The notes under the pieces: model-generated
Database searches by the model: none
What the model saw: the letters and a program-made list of their open reading frames with translations, nothing else
Told to the model about the DNA's origin: nothing
Shown here: piece by piece, positions 1 to 11,722 of the stretch
How the letters are laid out: each line of letters starts with the position of its first letter
Position numbering within the stretch: the stretch's first letter is position 1
From: Chimonanthus salicifolius
Lineage: Eukaryota > Streptophyta > Magnoliopsida > Laurales > Calycanthaceae
DNA length: 64,000 bases
Direction: 5' to 3'
Assembly: GCA_013350335.1 (NCBI GenBank)
Contig: CM023537.1
Coordinates: 11,216,438 to 11,280,437 of the forward strand
Made by a program: the position numbers and the translations under genes

Positions 1-404
1 AAACTCAATTCTAATCTCTTAATTTTGATAAACAAAGTTGTAAGATATCTTTGAAAAGATGACATCTTGTGATTTTAGTCATTAAGATTTTAAGTCTTCT
101 TCAATATGTATGATTATATTTTTAATTTATAAATAAAAAAATTAAAAAAATACATTTTTACAGATTTTAAATTAAAAGCCAAATCTAACCTATCAGACAA
201 AAAACTTATCCAAACTCATTTATTTAAATCGTACTCAGGTCGGATTCAAACAAAAGAACACCCCTTATAATAAATAAACTCCAATGTAACAACAGAGATG
301 AGGGGAATGAATTAGCATAACAATTGGAATGTCCAGACAAAATAAATAAATTATTATGTACCTTTCTCTTTCCTTCGAGCTTATCTGGAAACAACCAATC
401 AGCT

Positions 405-560
405 TGACCCACGTGTCAAGCGTGAAACCTTTGCACAGGGGTCCCATTTCGCACGTGTCTCTTGGCGGGTACGCCGAGCATGACGCGCCTGTCGGCTCTC
501 TGTTTCACAAGTCGCGACTACCATTTTGTCGTCGCGTGCGAAGGCCTCGTTGGAATTTTT
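405..560. promoter_or_regulatory. GC-rich patch with two G-boxes
   Basis: A GC-rich island in otherwise AT-rich DNA. It holds two CACGTG G-box cores (410-415 and 452-457), both in the form CACGTGTC, the core that bZIP and bHLH factors bind in plants. No coding region follows within several kb on the + strand, so this may be a relic or the distal promoter of a gene outside the window. The open frame across it has no recognisable protein features. Confidence 0.3.
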
Positions 561-879
561 GTTTAAATTTTCATTTTAATCTTTAACATTATAAACTCCT
601 TAACCTCAAGCGTTTATTTTTTTTTTTTCAATTTTTAAAAGTATTTATTTTTCGAGATTAGACACTCTTCTACATTCTAATTAATTGAATTTATTAAAAA
701 CTCCAATTCTCTCACAAACTTTTTATATAATTTAACCAAAAAAAAAAATTAAGTGTATAGAAAATTATTACGAAACTTAGAATGCTAAAGAAAAATCGAA
801 TATTCCTATCTTCTACAATTATATTATATTGTAATTGTTTGTATTTATTAACTTAATTACTTACTTAAAGTAATTTGGA

Positions 880-1215
880 TATGTATTTTTTTTTTTTAAT
901 AATATGAGTATTTCGACTCATATTGGAGGTGAGACTAATTTCATGAATATCAAAGAGATTATTCACAAGTCTTATGTATCAAGTAAACTTGAGAGGAGTT
1001 GAGCTCAAGATCTCTACTCTAATCTCTTTCTTCTTCTTTTTTTGTAACATGAGTATCATCACTTTACATTAAAAATAAGACTAATCTCACAGACATATAT
1101 AAACCTCTCAATTTACACATACTGATAAATTTGAAAGGAAGTAATCTCATGAAGAGTAGATCATAAAAGTTTAGCATGAATCGAACTCAAGACTTATAGT
1201 CTAATCTTAAAAGCT
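880..1215 (-). repeat. Two adjacent tRNA-derived SINE copies (family 2)
   Basis: Two degraded copies, about 880-1035 and 1036-1215, begin with a T-run on the + strand, which is the 3' A-tail of an element read on the minus strand. They share the blocks 'gagactaat', 'aaacctctcaa' and a B-box-like segment with 'gaactcaagac'. Related copies lie near 13755-13945 and 43632-43850. The assignment rests on this internal similarity and the tail; boundaries are approximate. Confidence 0.5.
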
Positions 1216-1361
1216 TACTGCAACTGAATTATTCGTGTAGATTATAAATAAAAATATTTGAGATAGTTCTAATGCATAAAATTAAACGATTACTAACTAT
1301 TGGTATTAAAAGGGATAGAATGCTTAAAGAAAAAATATAAAAAATAGTGGACTAACTAAAG

Positions 1362-1363
<2 letters not shown>

Positions 1364-1409
<46 letters not shown>
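1364..1409. repeat. (AT)n microsatellite
   Basis: About 23 uninterrupted AT units. Further AT or TA runs occur at 18226-18250 and 46836-46866. Confidence 0.95.
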
Positions 1410-1413
<4 letters not shown>

Positions 1414-2685
1414 AGAGAATAATTTTTTGAAAAATTAACACTAAATAAATAAAATTGATTATAATAATCACGATTAATCTAATTACTATTTGCTAAAGAT
1501 ATCTTCCAATCCAATCACATAAGAAAATGGCAAAACTAAATTAGCCAAACTTCATTTGAATTGAATTTGAATTTGAATTGAATTGAATTTGAATTTAGAC
1601 GGTCACAGCTCACAAATAGCAATTAGCAAATGTTGGTTGCTGTGGCGCTTGGAAGTATCTTCACTGAATGTTCTCTGTAGTCTTTTAAGTTCAAGTGCAA
1701 GTTGGGGTAGCCGTTCTCTAGAATTGAGCCGTTGACTGGAGTCGAGAGCTTTGAATAAATAAATGGGCCGGTAGGCGGGTCCCACAAGTGGGAATGGCGT
1801 CGGTAAGGTAGGCACGTGAGACGACATTCAATGGCTTTATTCATTTAATCGAGTTTTGTCCGGCTTGTGGAAACTTTCAAAGTGGTTCGGCCGGCCTACT
1901 TTCCGACGCCTCGACTCTCGAGGTAAACTGGGTTCTCCTTTGCAGGACCACCACTCACCAACTCCGTCAGTACACCTATCGCTTTTTCAGTGAAATTACA
2001 CTTTTGCCCATGACCTTCAATAATGGTAGAGTGGCCGTGTCGCCAGTGTGCCTTCTTAAGCCGGTGGTTTCTGGACTTCAATTAACAGGGTCAGGGAAAT
2101 CAATTGATTACGGCTGGCGTACAGAGACTTAATCCCAACCGTCCAAATTAGACGGTATTCATCCCACACATTTATATCAATAATGCCATCATCAATCTTC
2201 TCTAATCAGATTGCAACTAGATAAATGCGTAGGTCCACTCATAATTTATTGAGAGTATATACATATATTAATTTTAAAATAGAAGTGTTGCAAAAAAAAA
2301 AGTTTATTTTAGGATAAGGTAACATATATTGAACACTTACACATAAATTGGAGAAATTATTTATTATGAGTTTGTTCAAGATTTTCAATTGTGAATTTAT
2401 TCTCTCAATTATTGGACTCATGAATGATCATTTATTCAAGGGAAATTTCATCTAATGGTGAAATTGTGAGAACTTTAAATATATGATTTAATCAATTTAA
2501 TATATTATCGATAGACAGTATTGAATAAAAGACTATTATAATGGGTCTATTACTCTTTAATTTAGCGAATTCTTTGCTTATGCTGCACATAATAATGTCG
2601 TACAACTCTATCCACATGTATACATTTTATTTGATATAAACGAAAAAGATAATATATAATTTTTAAGTATTTCTTGCTCCTATAG
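1410..2685. other. No gene seen; unassigned stretch
   Basis: Bases 1600-2160 have higher GC than the surroundings, a CACGTG core at 1813-1818 and short open frames on the minus strand. Those frames have no recognisable domain, no splice continuation I could find and no similarity to each other. I treat this as intergenic or as the promoter side of a gene not in view. Confidence 0.4.
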
Positions 2686-2689
2686 TGTT

Positions 2690-2825
2690 TTTTTTTTACG
2701 ATCAAGATGTTTAGTCCTCTTAAAATACTTTATTAATCTTCAGAATATATACAAGCCACACTAAATAATTATATAAGAAGTGACCTTTTAGAGTATAATA
2801 GAAATCAAACTTAGGACTCATAGGT
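2690..2825 (-). repeat. tRNA-derived SINE (family 1), degraded
   Basis: A T-run at 2689-2697 is followed by the family-1 3' block (fast-diverging 'gttcagacctctta'-like text) and a reverse B-box-like segment. Better copies of the family are at 14487-14690, 29594-29790 and 30537-30738. Confidence 0.45.
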
Positions 2826-2985
2826 ATAAGTTAAATAATTGCCTCCCAGTCTCAGGAAATAGGAGGTTACGGTTCGAGCCTTCTATAACTTAGTCTTGAT
2901 GTACTATAGGAATAATAGAGTTTCCCTATGAAAATTTTACAATAGATATCTCGCTAGATTTCAAAATGTAAATTTAATAAAGAAA
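2826..2985 (+). repeat. tRNA-derived SINE (family 3)
   Basis: Plus-strand copy with a tRNA-like head: a stem-like 'cctccc...gggagg' pair in degraded form, followed by a B box 'ggttcgagcc'. It then runs into the body text that ends in 'tatctcgct'. The copy at 56034-56213 is the same family and better preserved. Confidence 0.55.
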
Positions 2986-5870
2986 AACCTTAAGATCTGT
3001 AAATTCGTGTCCATCACTAATTTTAACATAATCAAAATAGCATCTTTATTCTGACATAAGCATTTCTTAATACTCACATGAATCATGATTCAGTTAGTTA
3101 AATAGATTAATAATTGAGATTTAAAAAAATAAAGTGGAAAAGCATCCCACATTTAAATCCCATCTGATTTGATTAAGATGTTTTGATATTATCCAAAAAA
3201 ATAGGATCTTCCTACTCCTCAGGTCCTCACCAACCTACATATCATTGGGGCATTTAGCTCTATGGGTATAATACTATAATGTCTTTAGGCTTGCGTATGC
3301 ATTGTCTGAACATTATTATTAAATGGTTCAATAGCAATGATGCTAAGGCTAGGAGAACCTTAGATGGACCATAGGTGTTCAATGATGATGTATTTTTAAT
3401 GTATTCTATATTATCTCAGAGGAGTAATTTAAACACGAATAAAATCTTTTCATAGACACAGAATTTATATTTTTAGATGAAAATTACAGCTTTGTCTTTA
3501 TGTGTCAACGTGGTTCAGAGTTCAGATGTAAGATAAGAATATTTTTTTGTCGGATCGTTCGAACGATTATTCATATCTAAATTTCATTTGTTCGAATGTT
3601 CTTTAATGCTACAGTAATATATAGTGTATTATTTAAATAATAAAATCTTCTTCAAAATTTTAAAGTTATTTTTTATACACTTAATATTTTCAAAATTTCT
3701 TAAATTGTATATTCAGATTAATTATGATAACCTGATAAAAATACTTTAAAATTTTAAGGTCTTTTGACACTTCTAAATACTTAAAATGCAGTGTTTTACA
3801 AATAAGAGTATCCTTCTACTTTGTAAATTATGAAATCATCCAAGACAAGTAGGATGGAGATTTAATGATATCATCAATTAGAGTTGTTGATAATTAACTA
3901 GAATAGGAACAAAGGATCATTGGTTGGTTGAAAGATTGCATCAAAGAAGTAATGGGTACGGTTGATTTGCAATTGATGGTTTAGAAGATGGGATTACTGT
4001 TGTGTAGACATTATCAAGGTGGGCCTCGTCAAGAGTTATAATTTTGAAGATGCTGTCTTTTATTTAATTGGGATGTGGTTTTCGTTGATGATTTGAATTA
4101 TCTTCACCACTAGGTGCAGCATTTTGAGGGGGTAGATTGTATGCATGGAGCTTACATTAGGGCTTTTTTTTAATATTTAATTTAAAAATAATAGATAATA
4201 AAATGAGAAAAGTCGATTTAAAGTATTATATTTCTCTAATTCAAAAGAGTTGGAAAATGACCAAGAACCTGTATTATAAATCGAAAGTTTTGAGTTTGAT
4301 TCTCACTTATTTTCAAAAGAATCACTTGATTAGTCGAATGCACACCTAAATTATAAAAAAAAAATTGCTATAGTTATATAAGTAAAAGATTAAAAATAAC
4401 TTCAACATAGAGACGAAATATTGTAAATCACATGTACAAGAGAGGAGATATAAAGCAAAAAATATAAATAAAACAAGATATGATAGACATTATGGTGTCT
4501 GACTTTAATTTATTAAACAATTAAAGAGAGAAGTACAACTTAAAGAATCGATCATTAATGGTGTCGAAATTGATATAAATGTTTAATATGTAATGAGCAT
4601 TTATATATAGATTTAAAGAGGTCATTTTTATACATTTGTATATACAATATTTATATAAACATTAATAAATAAGAATATTAGGCTCATCCTTGAGAGTTTT
4701 CGTAGGACTGTGTTTGAATTCCTACACGTTAATAAAAAAAAAAATATTTAGCACATTGTGGGATATGGTGGTACGGCCTCTCGGGATTAGTCTTGTTTGA
4801 TCAATACCTCAGTGATATCTCCGTTACATTAAAAAAAATATATTTATATAGACAATTAATAAATAAATTAAGATGGTATTTGAAGTCAATATTTATTTCT
4901 AAGAATATCATACATGAGTAAAACCGTAAGGTATACATCCACTGATTTATACTGAGAATTTCTCAAATTTAACATTGCAAATATTCAAAAACAAAGTAAT
5001 ATAAAATATTTATATTTCATTAAACCACGGGTTTCAATCTAAACTATAAAAGAGGAATGCCTAGAGGATATAGATCTAAAATTTAAAATCGATTTTGTGA
5101 TATAAATGAAATATTTTATTAAGAATGATAAAAAATAAATGGTTTCCTATTTGTGATTGCTCTCTCAATTATAAAGCTATAATTAAATCCTTTTGTAAAT
5201 TAAGAAAGGATCTCTTAATGTTGTAGGACTATACAATTTAGTGTGACTAATTATCCATTGTCATATGACTAATTTAAAAATTACTTAATCATTTTATTAT
5301 TTAGAAAGTTATTTAAAAAAGTATTACTATTTTATTTTAAATTGTAAAAGAGTACGCTTAAAAGTTAAGAATCCTTGTACGTACACGTACACATTACCTA
5401 TTTTTTTTTTTTTTGCCTATTGTGCATGTGCAAATTGTCTTCATGTTGAAACCGACGTAACTCATCTCTTAGCTCTGAGCCTCTGACCGACTTTCAATGG
5501 TGATAAGTGTGGCTAACTCAGCATAAAGTGAATACTATTTAGAGGTGGTAATTTTTGACTCACTGTTTAACCCCTCTAATTTGATAAAAAGTTGGTTTGA
5601 GTCATGTATTTAAAAAAAAAAAAATGGGACCTAGACCCAATTTGATTTAAATTTAAACTATTTATTTATTTTTATCTTCTAATTTTAGTTTATACATTAT
5701 CATATTATTAAAACATGTATATTTGTATTACTGAAAAATAATTAGATACACAAGATTTTAATGTAAAAGAGGTTATTTATTTTATTTTTATCATTCATTG
5801 TAAATATTTTATATTTAAAATTTACACCACCCATAACTCCCTTCACTCGTCTTGAAGGGTGACACGGATA
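2986..5870. other. AT-rich intergenic DNA, no gene seen
   Basis: I see no open frame with protein character. Two weak tRNA-related or SINE-like remnants with A-tails are visible, near 4250-4370 and 4680-4745; each has a B-box-like 'gtttgaattcc' or 'gtttgattctc'. Nothing else is assignable. Confidence 0.5.
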
Positions 5871-6396
5871 CTGGCCACTCGTGCGAGAGATGATGACAGT
5901 GCACAATTGGCCAAATACAGAAGCTGTACGGTTGGACGGGACAAGTGGTGGTTGGAGTAAAGCTGCAGATGCTTTATTAAAGCTTGTGATGAAAAGACTA
6001 TTTTTATTAATATTAAGTATAGTTATTTTTTTATTTTATTTTTTAATTTTAAAGAAATCATGTATGTATGATATTAGAATCCTTGTGGAGCATTTTTTTA
6101 ACACTGCTGCTCCTCCCTGGATCGCATAAGGTTTTTATATCAAAGAAAGAAAGAGTTGATTAGGGTCAAACCCGTCAGCGCCCATCTTAAAAGGTCAGGG
6201 ATATATTTGTAATTATTTCCTTCCAAATATCATGGCTTGAACACCAAGTCAGGATAAAGGTCCCAGTTCCCATTTTACCCCTATCCAGCCTGGCTAAGCT
6301 CTAGCTCTCTAGGCCCCACCAATTCTTCAACTCGAAGTGGCATCTCTCATACATGGACACCACCCATTTTACAGCTGTTCCCTCTTCCTCCCTGTC

Positions 6397-6403
6397 TATA
6401 AAA
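6397..6403 (+). promoter_or_regulatory. EXO: TATA box of the EXO gene
   Basis: TATAAAA lies about 150 bases upstream of the start codon. It is followed by a CT-rich leader (6405-6460) and a short run of four 'ttcag' units (about 6483-6503). That arrangement, a TATA box and then a pyrimidine-rich 5' leader, is common in highly expressed plant genes. The transcription start would be expected about 30 bases downstream. Confidence 0.7.
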
Positions 6404-6548
6404 TCCTCCTCTCTTCTATTCTCTCTCTCTTCTATTCTCTCTCAGTAGTCTCTCACTTCCCTCACTCTTAGGAACACTTCACTTCAGTTCAGTTCAGTTC
6501 AGAGAAATTCAAAACAAGGAAAAGAAGGAAAGAGAAACAAAAGCCAAA

Positions 6549-7478
6549 ATGGAGAATATGTCTTCATTTTCTCGTTTTTCTGTCTTCTTTCTCTTCCTGG
6601 CCTTAGTTTTCTCCCCTTCTATGGCCACGACAAGAAAGCTCGCCGCCCTCGTGCAGGAGCAGCCGCTGCTACTCAAATACCACAACGGGCTTCTGCTCAA
6701 AGGCAATTTCACCGTCAACATCATCTGGTACGGTAAATTCACTCCCACCCAGCACTCGATTATAGTCGATTTCATTCGATCTCTGTCCCCCCACCAAATG
6801 CTTTCTCTGCCGTCTGTCTCCTCCTGGTGGAAGACCACCGAGAAATACAAGGCGGGCGCCACCAATCTCATCCTGGGCAAGCAAATCGTCGACGAGAGCT
6901 ACCCTTTGGGCAAAATCCTAAAAAGCGTGGATCTTGTCAAGCTGGCCGCCAGAGCGGGTGGCGGAAGGGGCGCAATAAACGCTGTGTTCACCGCCAAAGA
7001 CGTGGCAGTAGAAGGGTTCTGCATGAGCCGGTGCGGGACCCACGGGTCTACCATGAATGCGCGGTATAAAAGCAGGTGGGCGTACGTTTGGGTGGGAAAC
7101 TCTGAGATCCAGTGCCCCGGGCAGTGCGCCTGGCCTTTCCACCAGCCCATGTACGGGCCTCAGACCCCTCCGTTGGTGGCGCCGAATGGTGACGTAGGAG
7201 TTGACGGAATGGTCATCAACTTAGCCACGGTTTTGGCAGGCACCGTCACGAATCCGTTCCAAGGTGGTTTCTATCAGGGGCCGGCCACTGCGCCGTTGGA
7301 AGCTGTCTCCGCTTGTACAGGGATGTTCGGAAAGGGTTCGTATCCGGGCTACCCCGGCCAGCTTTTGGTGGACAAGACGTCCGGTGCGAGCTACAATGCT
7401 CAGGGGTTGAACGGAAGGAAATATCTCCTCCCTGCCATGTGGGACCCGAAGACGTCCGCATGCGTTACACTTGTCTGA
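6549..7478 (+). CDS. EXO: EXORDIUM-like protein (phosphate-induced PHI-1 family)
   Basis: A 309-residue protein from a single exon, matching the usual length of about 300-320 for the EXO/EXL family (Pfam phosphate-induced protein 1). Residues 1-26 are a hydrophobic signal peptide ending near SMA. The mature protein opens with the family block [13 protein letters not shown], then [12 protein letters not shown], with an N-glycosylation site at Asn53. Cysteine-rich blocks [10 protein letters not shown] and [12 protein letters not shown] follow, then [10 protein letters not shown] and the C-terminal CVTLV. In Arabidopsis the family is apoplastic, brassinosteroid-responsive and linked to cell expansion and carbon status. 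The start at 6549 sits in a good context (aaaATGGag); a second in-frame ATG three codons later is possible. The gene is GC-rich compared with its flanks, which is normal for this intronless family. The EXO name, rather than an EXL paralogue, is supported by its closeness to FBW2. Confidence 0.95.
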   Translation: MENMSSFSRFSVFFLFLALVFSPSMATTRKLAALVQEQPLLLKYHNGLLLKGNFTVNIIWYGKFTPTQHSIIVDFIRSLSPHQMLSLPSVSSWWKTTEKYKAGATNLILGKQIVDESYPLGKILKSVDLVKLAARAGGGRGAINAVFTAKDVAVEGFCMSRCGTHGSTMNARYKSRWAYVWVGNSEIQCPGQCAWPFHQPMYGPQTPPLVAPNGDVGVDGMVINLATVLAGTVTNPFQGGFYQGPATAPLEAVSACTGMFGKGSYPGYPGQLLVDKTSGASYNAQGLNGRKYLLPAMWDPKTSACVTLV

Positions 7479-7748
7479 GGAAATCGGATGGAGTGAAAGA
7501 AGAAGAAGAAGATATACATACTTTGTATATATATAAATACAAGCTCTTTCTCTCTCTCACGTCTTTACTCTTTTCTCTTTACTGTTGGTATATCCTTCTA
7601 TAGTCTATATGCGGCATAATGCATACACGGATACTGGGTGTATGTTCTTTCGGAATGCATGTAAAGGAAGTTGGTCTGTTTGGAAGTCGAAAGTAAAAGG
7701 GTTCTCCTTGTAACTTTGTCTTCTTGTGATGAACAGAATGAAAGCATG

Positions 7749-7754
7749 AATAAA
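7749..7754 (+). terminator. EXO: Probable polyadenylation signal of EXO
   Basis: AATAAA in a run 'aataaataataat', about 270 bases after the stop codon. This distance is usual for a plant 3' UTR. Confidence 0.55.
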
Positions 7755-7860
7755 TAATAATATTTTTGATGAAATGAAATGAGACAGTGAGACATGTTGG
7801 GTCTGATGCATGCCTTAGCCCCATTTGTCTGGGCTTCCATTTGGAAATTGATTTAGTCAT

Positions 7861-8416
7861 TCAAGAGGCATTTTACCTTTCATTTTATTATAATAATGAA
7901 AATATTATCCACTTATTATGATAAATTAAAGACTGAAATGGACTCGATGCTCTTTTTTATACTAAAAAGCACTGCTATTTAAACTAATTCCCTTCTTATA
8001 TATCTAAAAAGGTGTTTCAATACATAGATTTTTCTATCTGATCCATTAAAGACTTGAACAAAACTAGATGGCATTATACGTGGAAAACTAACTTGAACTG
8101 AATTTGGTAATTAATCTTTAGTGTGTTTTCTAATTATACTTTTATCTCTTTCTTTTAAAATTGAACCCATTCTGGTGTTCACTGGTGCAGATTTTTTATT
8201 TATTTTTTTAAATTATCCATAGGACAAGAATGAAGGATAAAGTGAAAAATTTACTTATTTTTGTGTCTCTCATTACACAAAAATCTGGTGTGAGGATCAC
8301 TGTCTTTTTTTTTTTTTAAATCAAGTTGTTTTGTGAGGGAAATAAATCTTCATATCTAAGGTGATAAAGGTGGTTTTAAAGAAAAGTAGGAGAGAATTTT
8401 TTCGACCGGATATCGG
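7861..8416. other. AT-rich intergenic DNA, no gene seen
   Basis: Downstream of EXO. No coding signal and no clear repeat boundary. Confidence 0.5.
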
Positions 8417-8600
8417 CATATCTAAGATTTAGATATCTAGTTTGGGTGCTTTAAAGTACTTGACTATTCTTTGAAGTGTTTGGAAGTTTCTCTGCACACA
8501 TTTATTAACTCTTCTGGAAGTAATCTTCTTTTAAAGTAGAGTGGAAATCGAACATATAACTCTCACTTTGAAATGTCATTATTCTAACTTTTTTGAGTGG
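8417..8600 (-). repeat. tRNA-derived SINE (family 1), degraded
   Basis: Contains the family-1 text in minus orientation: 'gtgctttaaagtacttgac', then 'ctctgcacacat', then a reversed B-box-like 'aaatcgaacatat'. It lines up with the copies at 29594-29790 and 30537-30738. Confidence 0.5.
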
Positions 8601-9897
8601 ACTTCTAAACTATTCTAACTCTTTTTTTAAGACATTAACGACATAAATGCATATTTTATGATGAATGAACATATAATATTTAAAAAGAGAATTGAATAAA
8701 TGCATGAGAGAAAGCTTGAAAATAACATCAATAAATGAGAAAATAGGGAAAAAAATGATTTAAAACTTTTTGAACATGCGTAGAAGAAATCAAAATGCAA
8801 CAATGTGAAAAATTAAAATGATGCAGACAGAAGGAATTAGAAAAAGAAGAACGACTTTTAAAAACATGGATAGAAGAGGTAAGAAGAATATTATGAGTTG
8901 CAGAGTATTAGAACAAAAGATTTTTATAAGATAAAATGAAATAGGATACAAAAAATCTAACCCAAATATGGTAGTCATTAATTTTAACGATAGTGATACT
9001 AACTTCATGGATATATGAAATCATCTGTAAATTGGAATTAAACCCATGACCTCTTCTCTAAAAATTTAGAGAACTTAATTAACAATGCAAATTAACTAAT
9101 TGATTTCAGTGATATTTGAGCCTCATTTGTCTAAATCAGTGCAATGTCTGGCCAGACCAAACTTGAGATTTATTGGCTTTAGTCTTCCCCATTTTGTTGT
9201 AATGGCCAGACAAGGTGGCCACCATCTGAGCTGAAAATTGCCTCATAAAGCCCTGAATTGGACTTTGCCGACTACTCCATTGTCCATAGTGTAAAGGCCC
9301 ATCATATTATTTTATTTTTCGTGTTTTACACGTTTCGTTTTTTTGTGGTGAATTCAAATTTCAAACCACTAACAAATCATTTCCTGCAACGGGCAATAGT
9401 CACTATTGACGTGTGATATACGTTGGATTGTAATGACTGATGATACATTCTTATCATAAGTCAAAGTCTAATCACTTTGGATTTAATGAAACATTTTTAT
9501 CATAAGTCAAAATCTAATCACTATCGAATTGATGTTAAGAGTTTCTATTTTTCAATTAAGTCTATGGCAATACATACTATTAGAGTATTAATCACTACAT
9601 AAACTAAATATGTGGTAGTTCGTTTCTTTCTTCTGAGTTTTCAGTGATTAATCTCTTTCTGCAATATTTTCGATCTATAATCTTTCAACTCTAACTCTAT
9701 AGATTCGAACAATAAAATTATGCATCATATAGAAGTAAAGTAGGTTTTACTATTATATTAAAACTTTAAAGATTCATAACTTATTGTAGGTATTATCAAA
9801 TAATTTAAAATAGGACTTATTGAATAATTCTTTTTCTAGTTTTATATCAAATAAATTATTTGAAAAATACTTTTGTATCATTTAAAAAAAAAAAAGG

Positions 9898-10092
9898 ATA
9901 GTTATTCAGACACCTCACTTTTATTTTAAGAGACACAATTTCAAAATTTTATGCGAAATTAACATTTTGCCCCTCAATTTTGTGTATTTGAATTGTCTTT
10001 TTTAAAAAACTGAGGGACAAAATGATAATTTTCACACAAATCTTTGAAATAAAGTGTCTTTTAAAAGAAAAGTAGGGTGTCTAAATGGTCAC
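9898..10092. mobile_element. MITE with about 35-40 bp terminal inverted repeats
   Basis: The left end reads 'attcagacacctcac' followed by 'ttttattttaagagacac'. The right end, read in reverse complement, is 'atttagacaccctac' followed by 'ttttcttttaaaagacac'. The roughly 195-bp size and AT-rich interior fit a MITE. I did not find a convincing target-site duplication, so the superfamily is open. Confidence 0.6.
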
Positions 10093-10194
10093 AAAAAAAA
10101 ATTCCTCTTTGTAACACATTGGAGTATTGACAAGGGGACGATGAGAGTACTCATGGGATTCCCATTGCTTCTTTTATTTAATATAAGATTATAT

Positions 10195-10365
10195 ATATAT
10201 TTTTGAAGACCAAGGGGTCTGGACCTTTTAGAGTACTTCGCTTAACCATATACACAAGATAACACTACGAAGTGTGGCTCTTTTATATTGAAAGTGACTT
10301 AAACTTAAAACCTCCCGTATCTCAAACGAGTTTTTTAGTGCCAAGCCAACTCTCAAGGGTTACTA
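10195..10365 (-). repeat. tRNA-derived SINE (family 1), degraded
   Basis: Minus orientation. It contains 'ttttagagtacttcgctt', 'gaagtgtggctctt' and a reversed B-box-like 'gacttaaacttaaaacctc', in the order seen in the other family-1 copies. Confidence 0.45.
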
Positions 10366-11398
10366 TTTTTTAATATTTAGTAAACAATAAAGGATTACTA
10401 TAAGATTAGTTATAAAACTTAAACTCCCATCATTAATTTCTTCAATTTCTCTTACATCACATGCATATTTTCTGTAAAAATGGCAAAAATTAAGGCAATT
10501 TGATCTTTAGATAATTAAGGGTGAGCTGGTTCTTCATCATTTAATTTTTAAATAAAAAATGCTTTTAAGAATAAAAAAAAATAAAGTATCTTTATCATTA
10601 ATCTTTCCATTATGTAAATAACATCCAAATCTTGATGGCCCACCAATGAAATGATCGTGCTTGCCAAGTGGAGTGAACTTTACTCAAAAGTCAAAACAAG
10701 CTGTAGATTCTCTTACAACTGTGGACCATATTTAAATATTATTTTAAATATTTAAATAAAACTATTCAAACTAAAATTTGATACATCCAATCCAATACCT
10801 ACCCACCACTGTTTAATTATTCCATCTGCATCAGCATGAACCTCGTGAGAGAGGCATTGATTTCTCTCAGCTTTAAAAATAAAATATTATATGTGGATAC
10901 ATGACAAATGATGATTTGTAGAGAGTTCCTTCTGCATAGAAATATTTTTGGTGGGGTTCACTTTAATCATGTTTAATAAATTTATTGAAACTATTTATAT
11001 TTAAATATTAGATTCATATAAAATAATTGAATATGTAATATTTCATACGTTATAAGCTTCTAAAACCTTTTTAGATAATACTTTATAGACCTCCCATTAA
11101 AGTATAAAACTTTTAATGGACTGCATAATAATAAGATAATACATAGCAGTGCACCAAATTACCTTCTAATCTAGTCTAGGAACATTAAATAGTTTCAAAT
11201 TTTATGTTCGAATTTTTGTGTGGGATATTCTTAGATGTGCTTAACAACTAATAGATTGTGATATTCGAGATTTAGATTTAGAAGATTACAAAAAATTCTT
11301 TTTGAATGAAGATTATGATATTGTAAATTCTAAATTTTGGAGATCAGGAACAAGTTTAGATATTAATTGGATGAGAGATAAATTTTGAGAATATCATT
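10366..11398. other. AT-rich intergenic DNA, no gene seen
   Basis: No coding signal; nothing assignable. Confidence 0.5.
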
Positions 11399-11722
11399 TT
11401 GCATTGGGGATAAAGGGGGTGATGAGGGTAATCTCCATTACCCTTGTTTGATAATTGGGGGTAATGGGATAATACCCTTCTTTACCACCCTTCCTTTCAT
11501 GCAAAGGGTATTCATTTTGAATACTCTTATCCCTTATACATCCTCTTAAAAATTTATCCTCCATCCATACGCATCCAAATACAGTGAATGGGTTTTCAAA
11601 TTTATATTAGGATTTGCGAGGAAATATTTTAGATTTTCTCGCCTTTCCCTTCACCACCGATCCAAGTAAATGATTGTTATTTTCATTTTCATCCCTTTAT
11701 CTCCCATCCAAACACGGCATAA
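11399..11722. mobile_element. MITE of the 'TTTGGATGRGRGATAAA' family
   Basis: The right end in reverse complement reads 'ccgtgtttggatgggaga' and then 'taaaggg'. The left end is a shortened match, 'attggggataaaggggg'. The interior holds complementary 'gggtaat' and 'attaccc' stretches. The element at 57684-58029 and the fragment at 53090-53215 share the same end sequence. Confidence 0.5.

Noticed and set aside
6509..7461. Long minus-strand and alternate-frame open frames over the EXO gene
   Set aside because: They are shadows of the GC-rich EXO coding sequence; none has family similarity.
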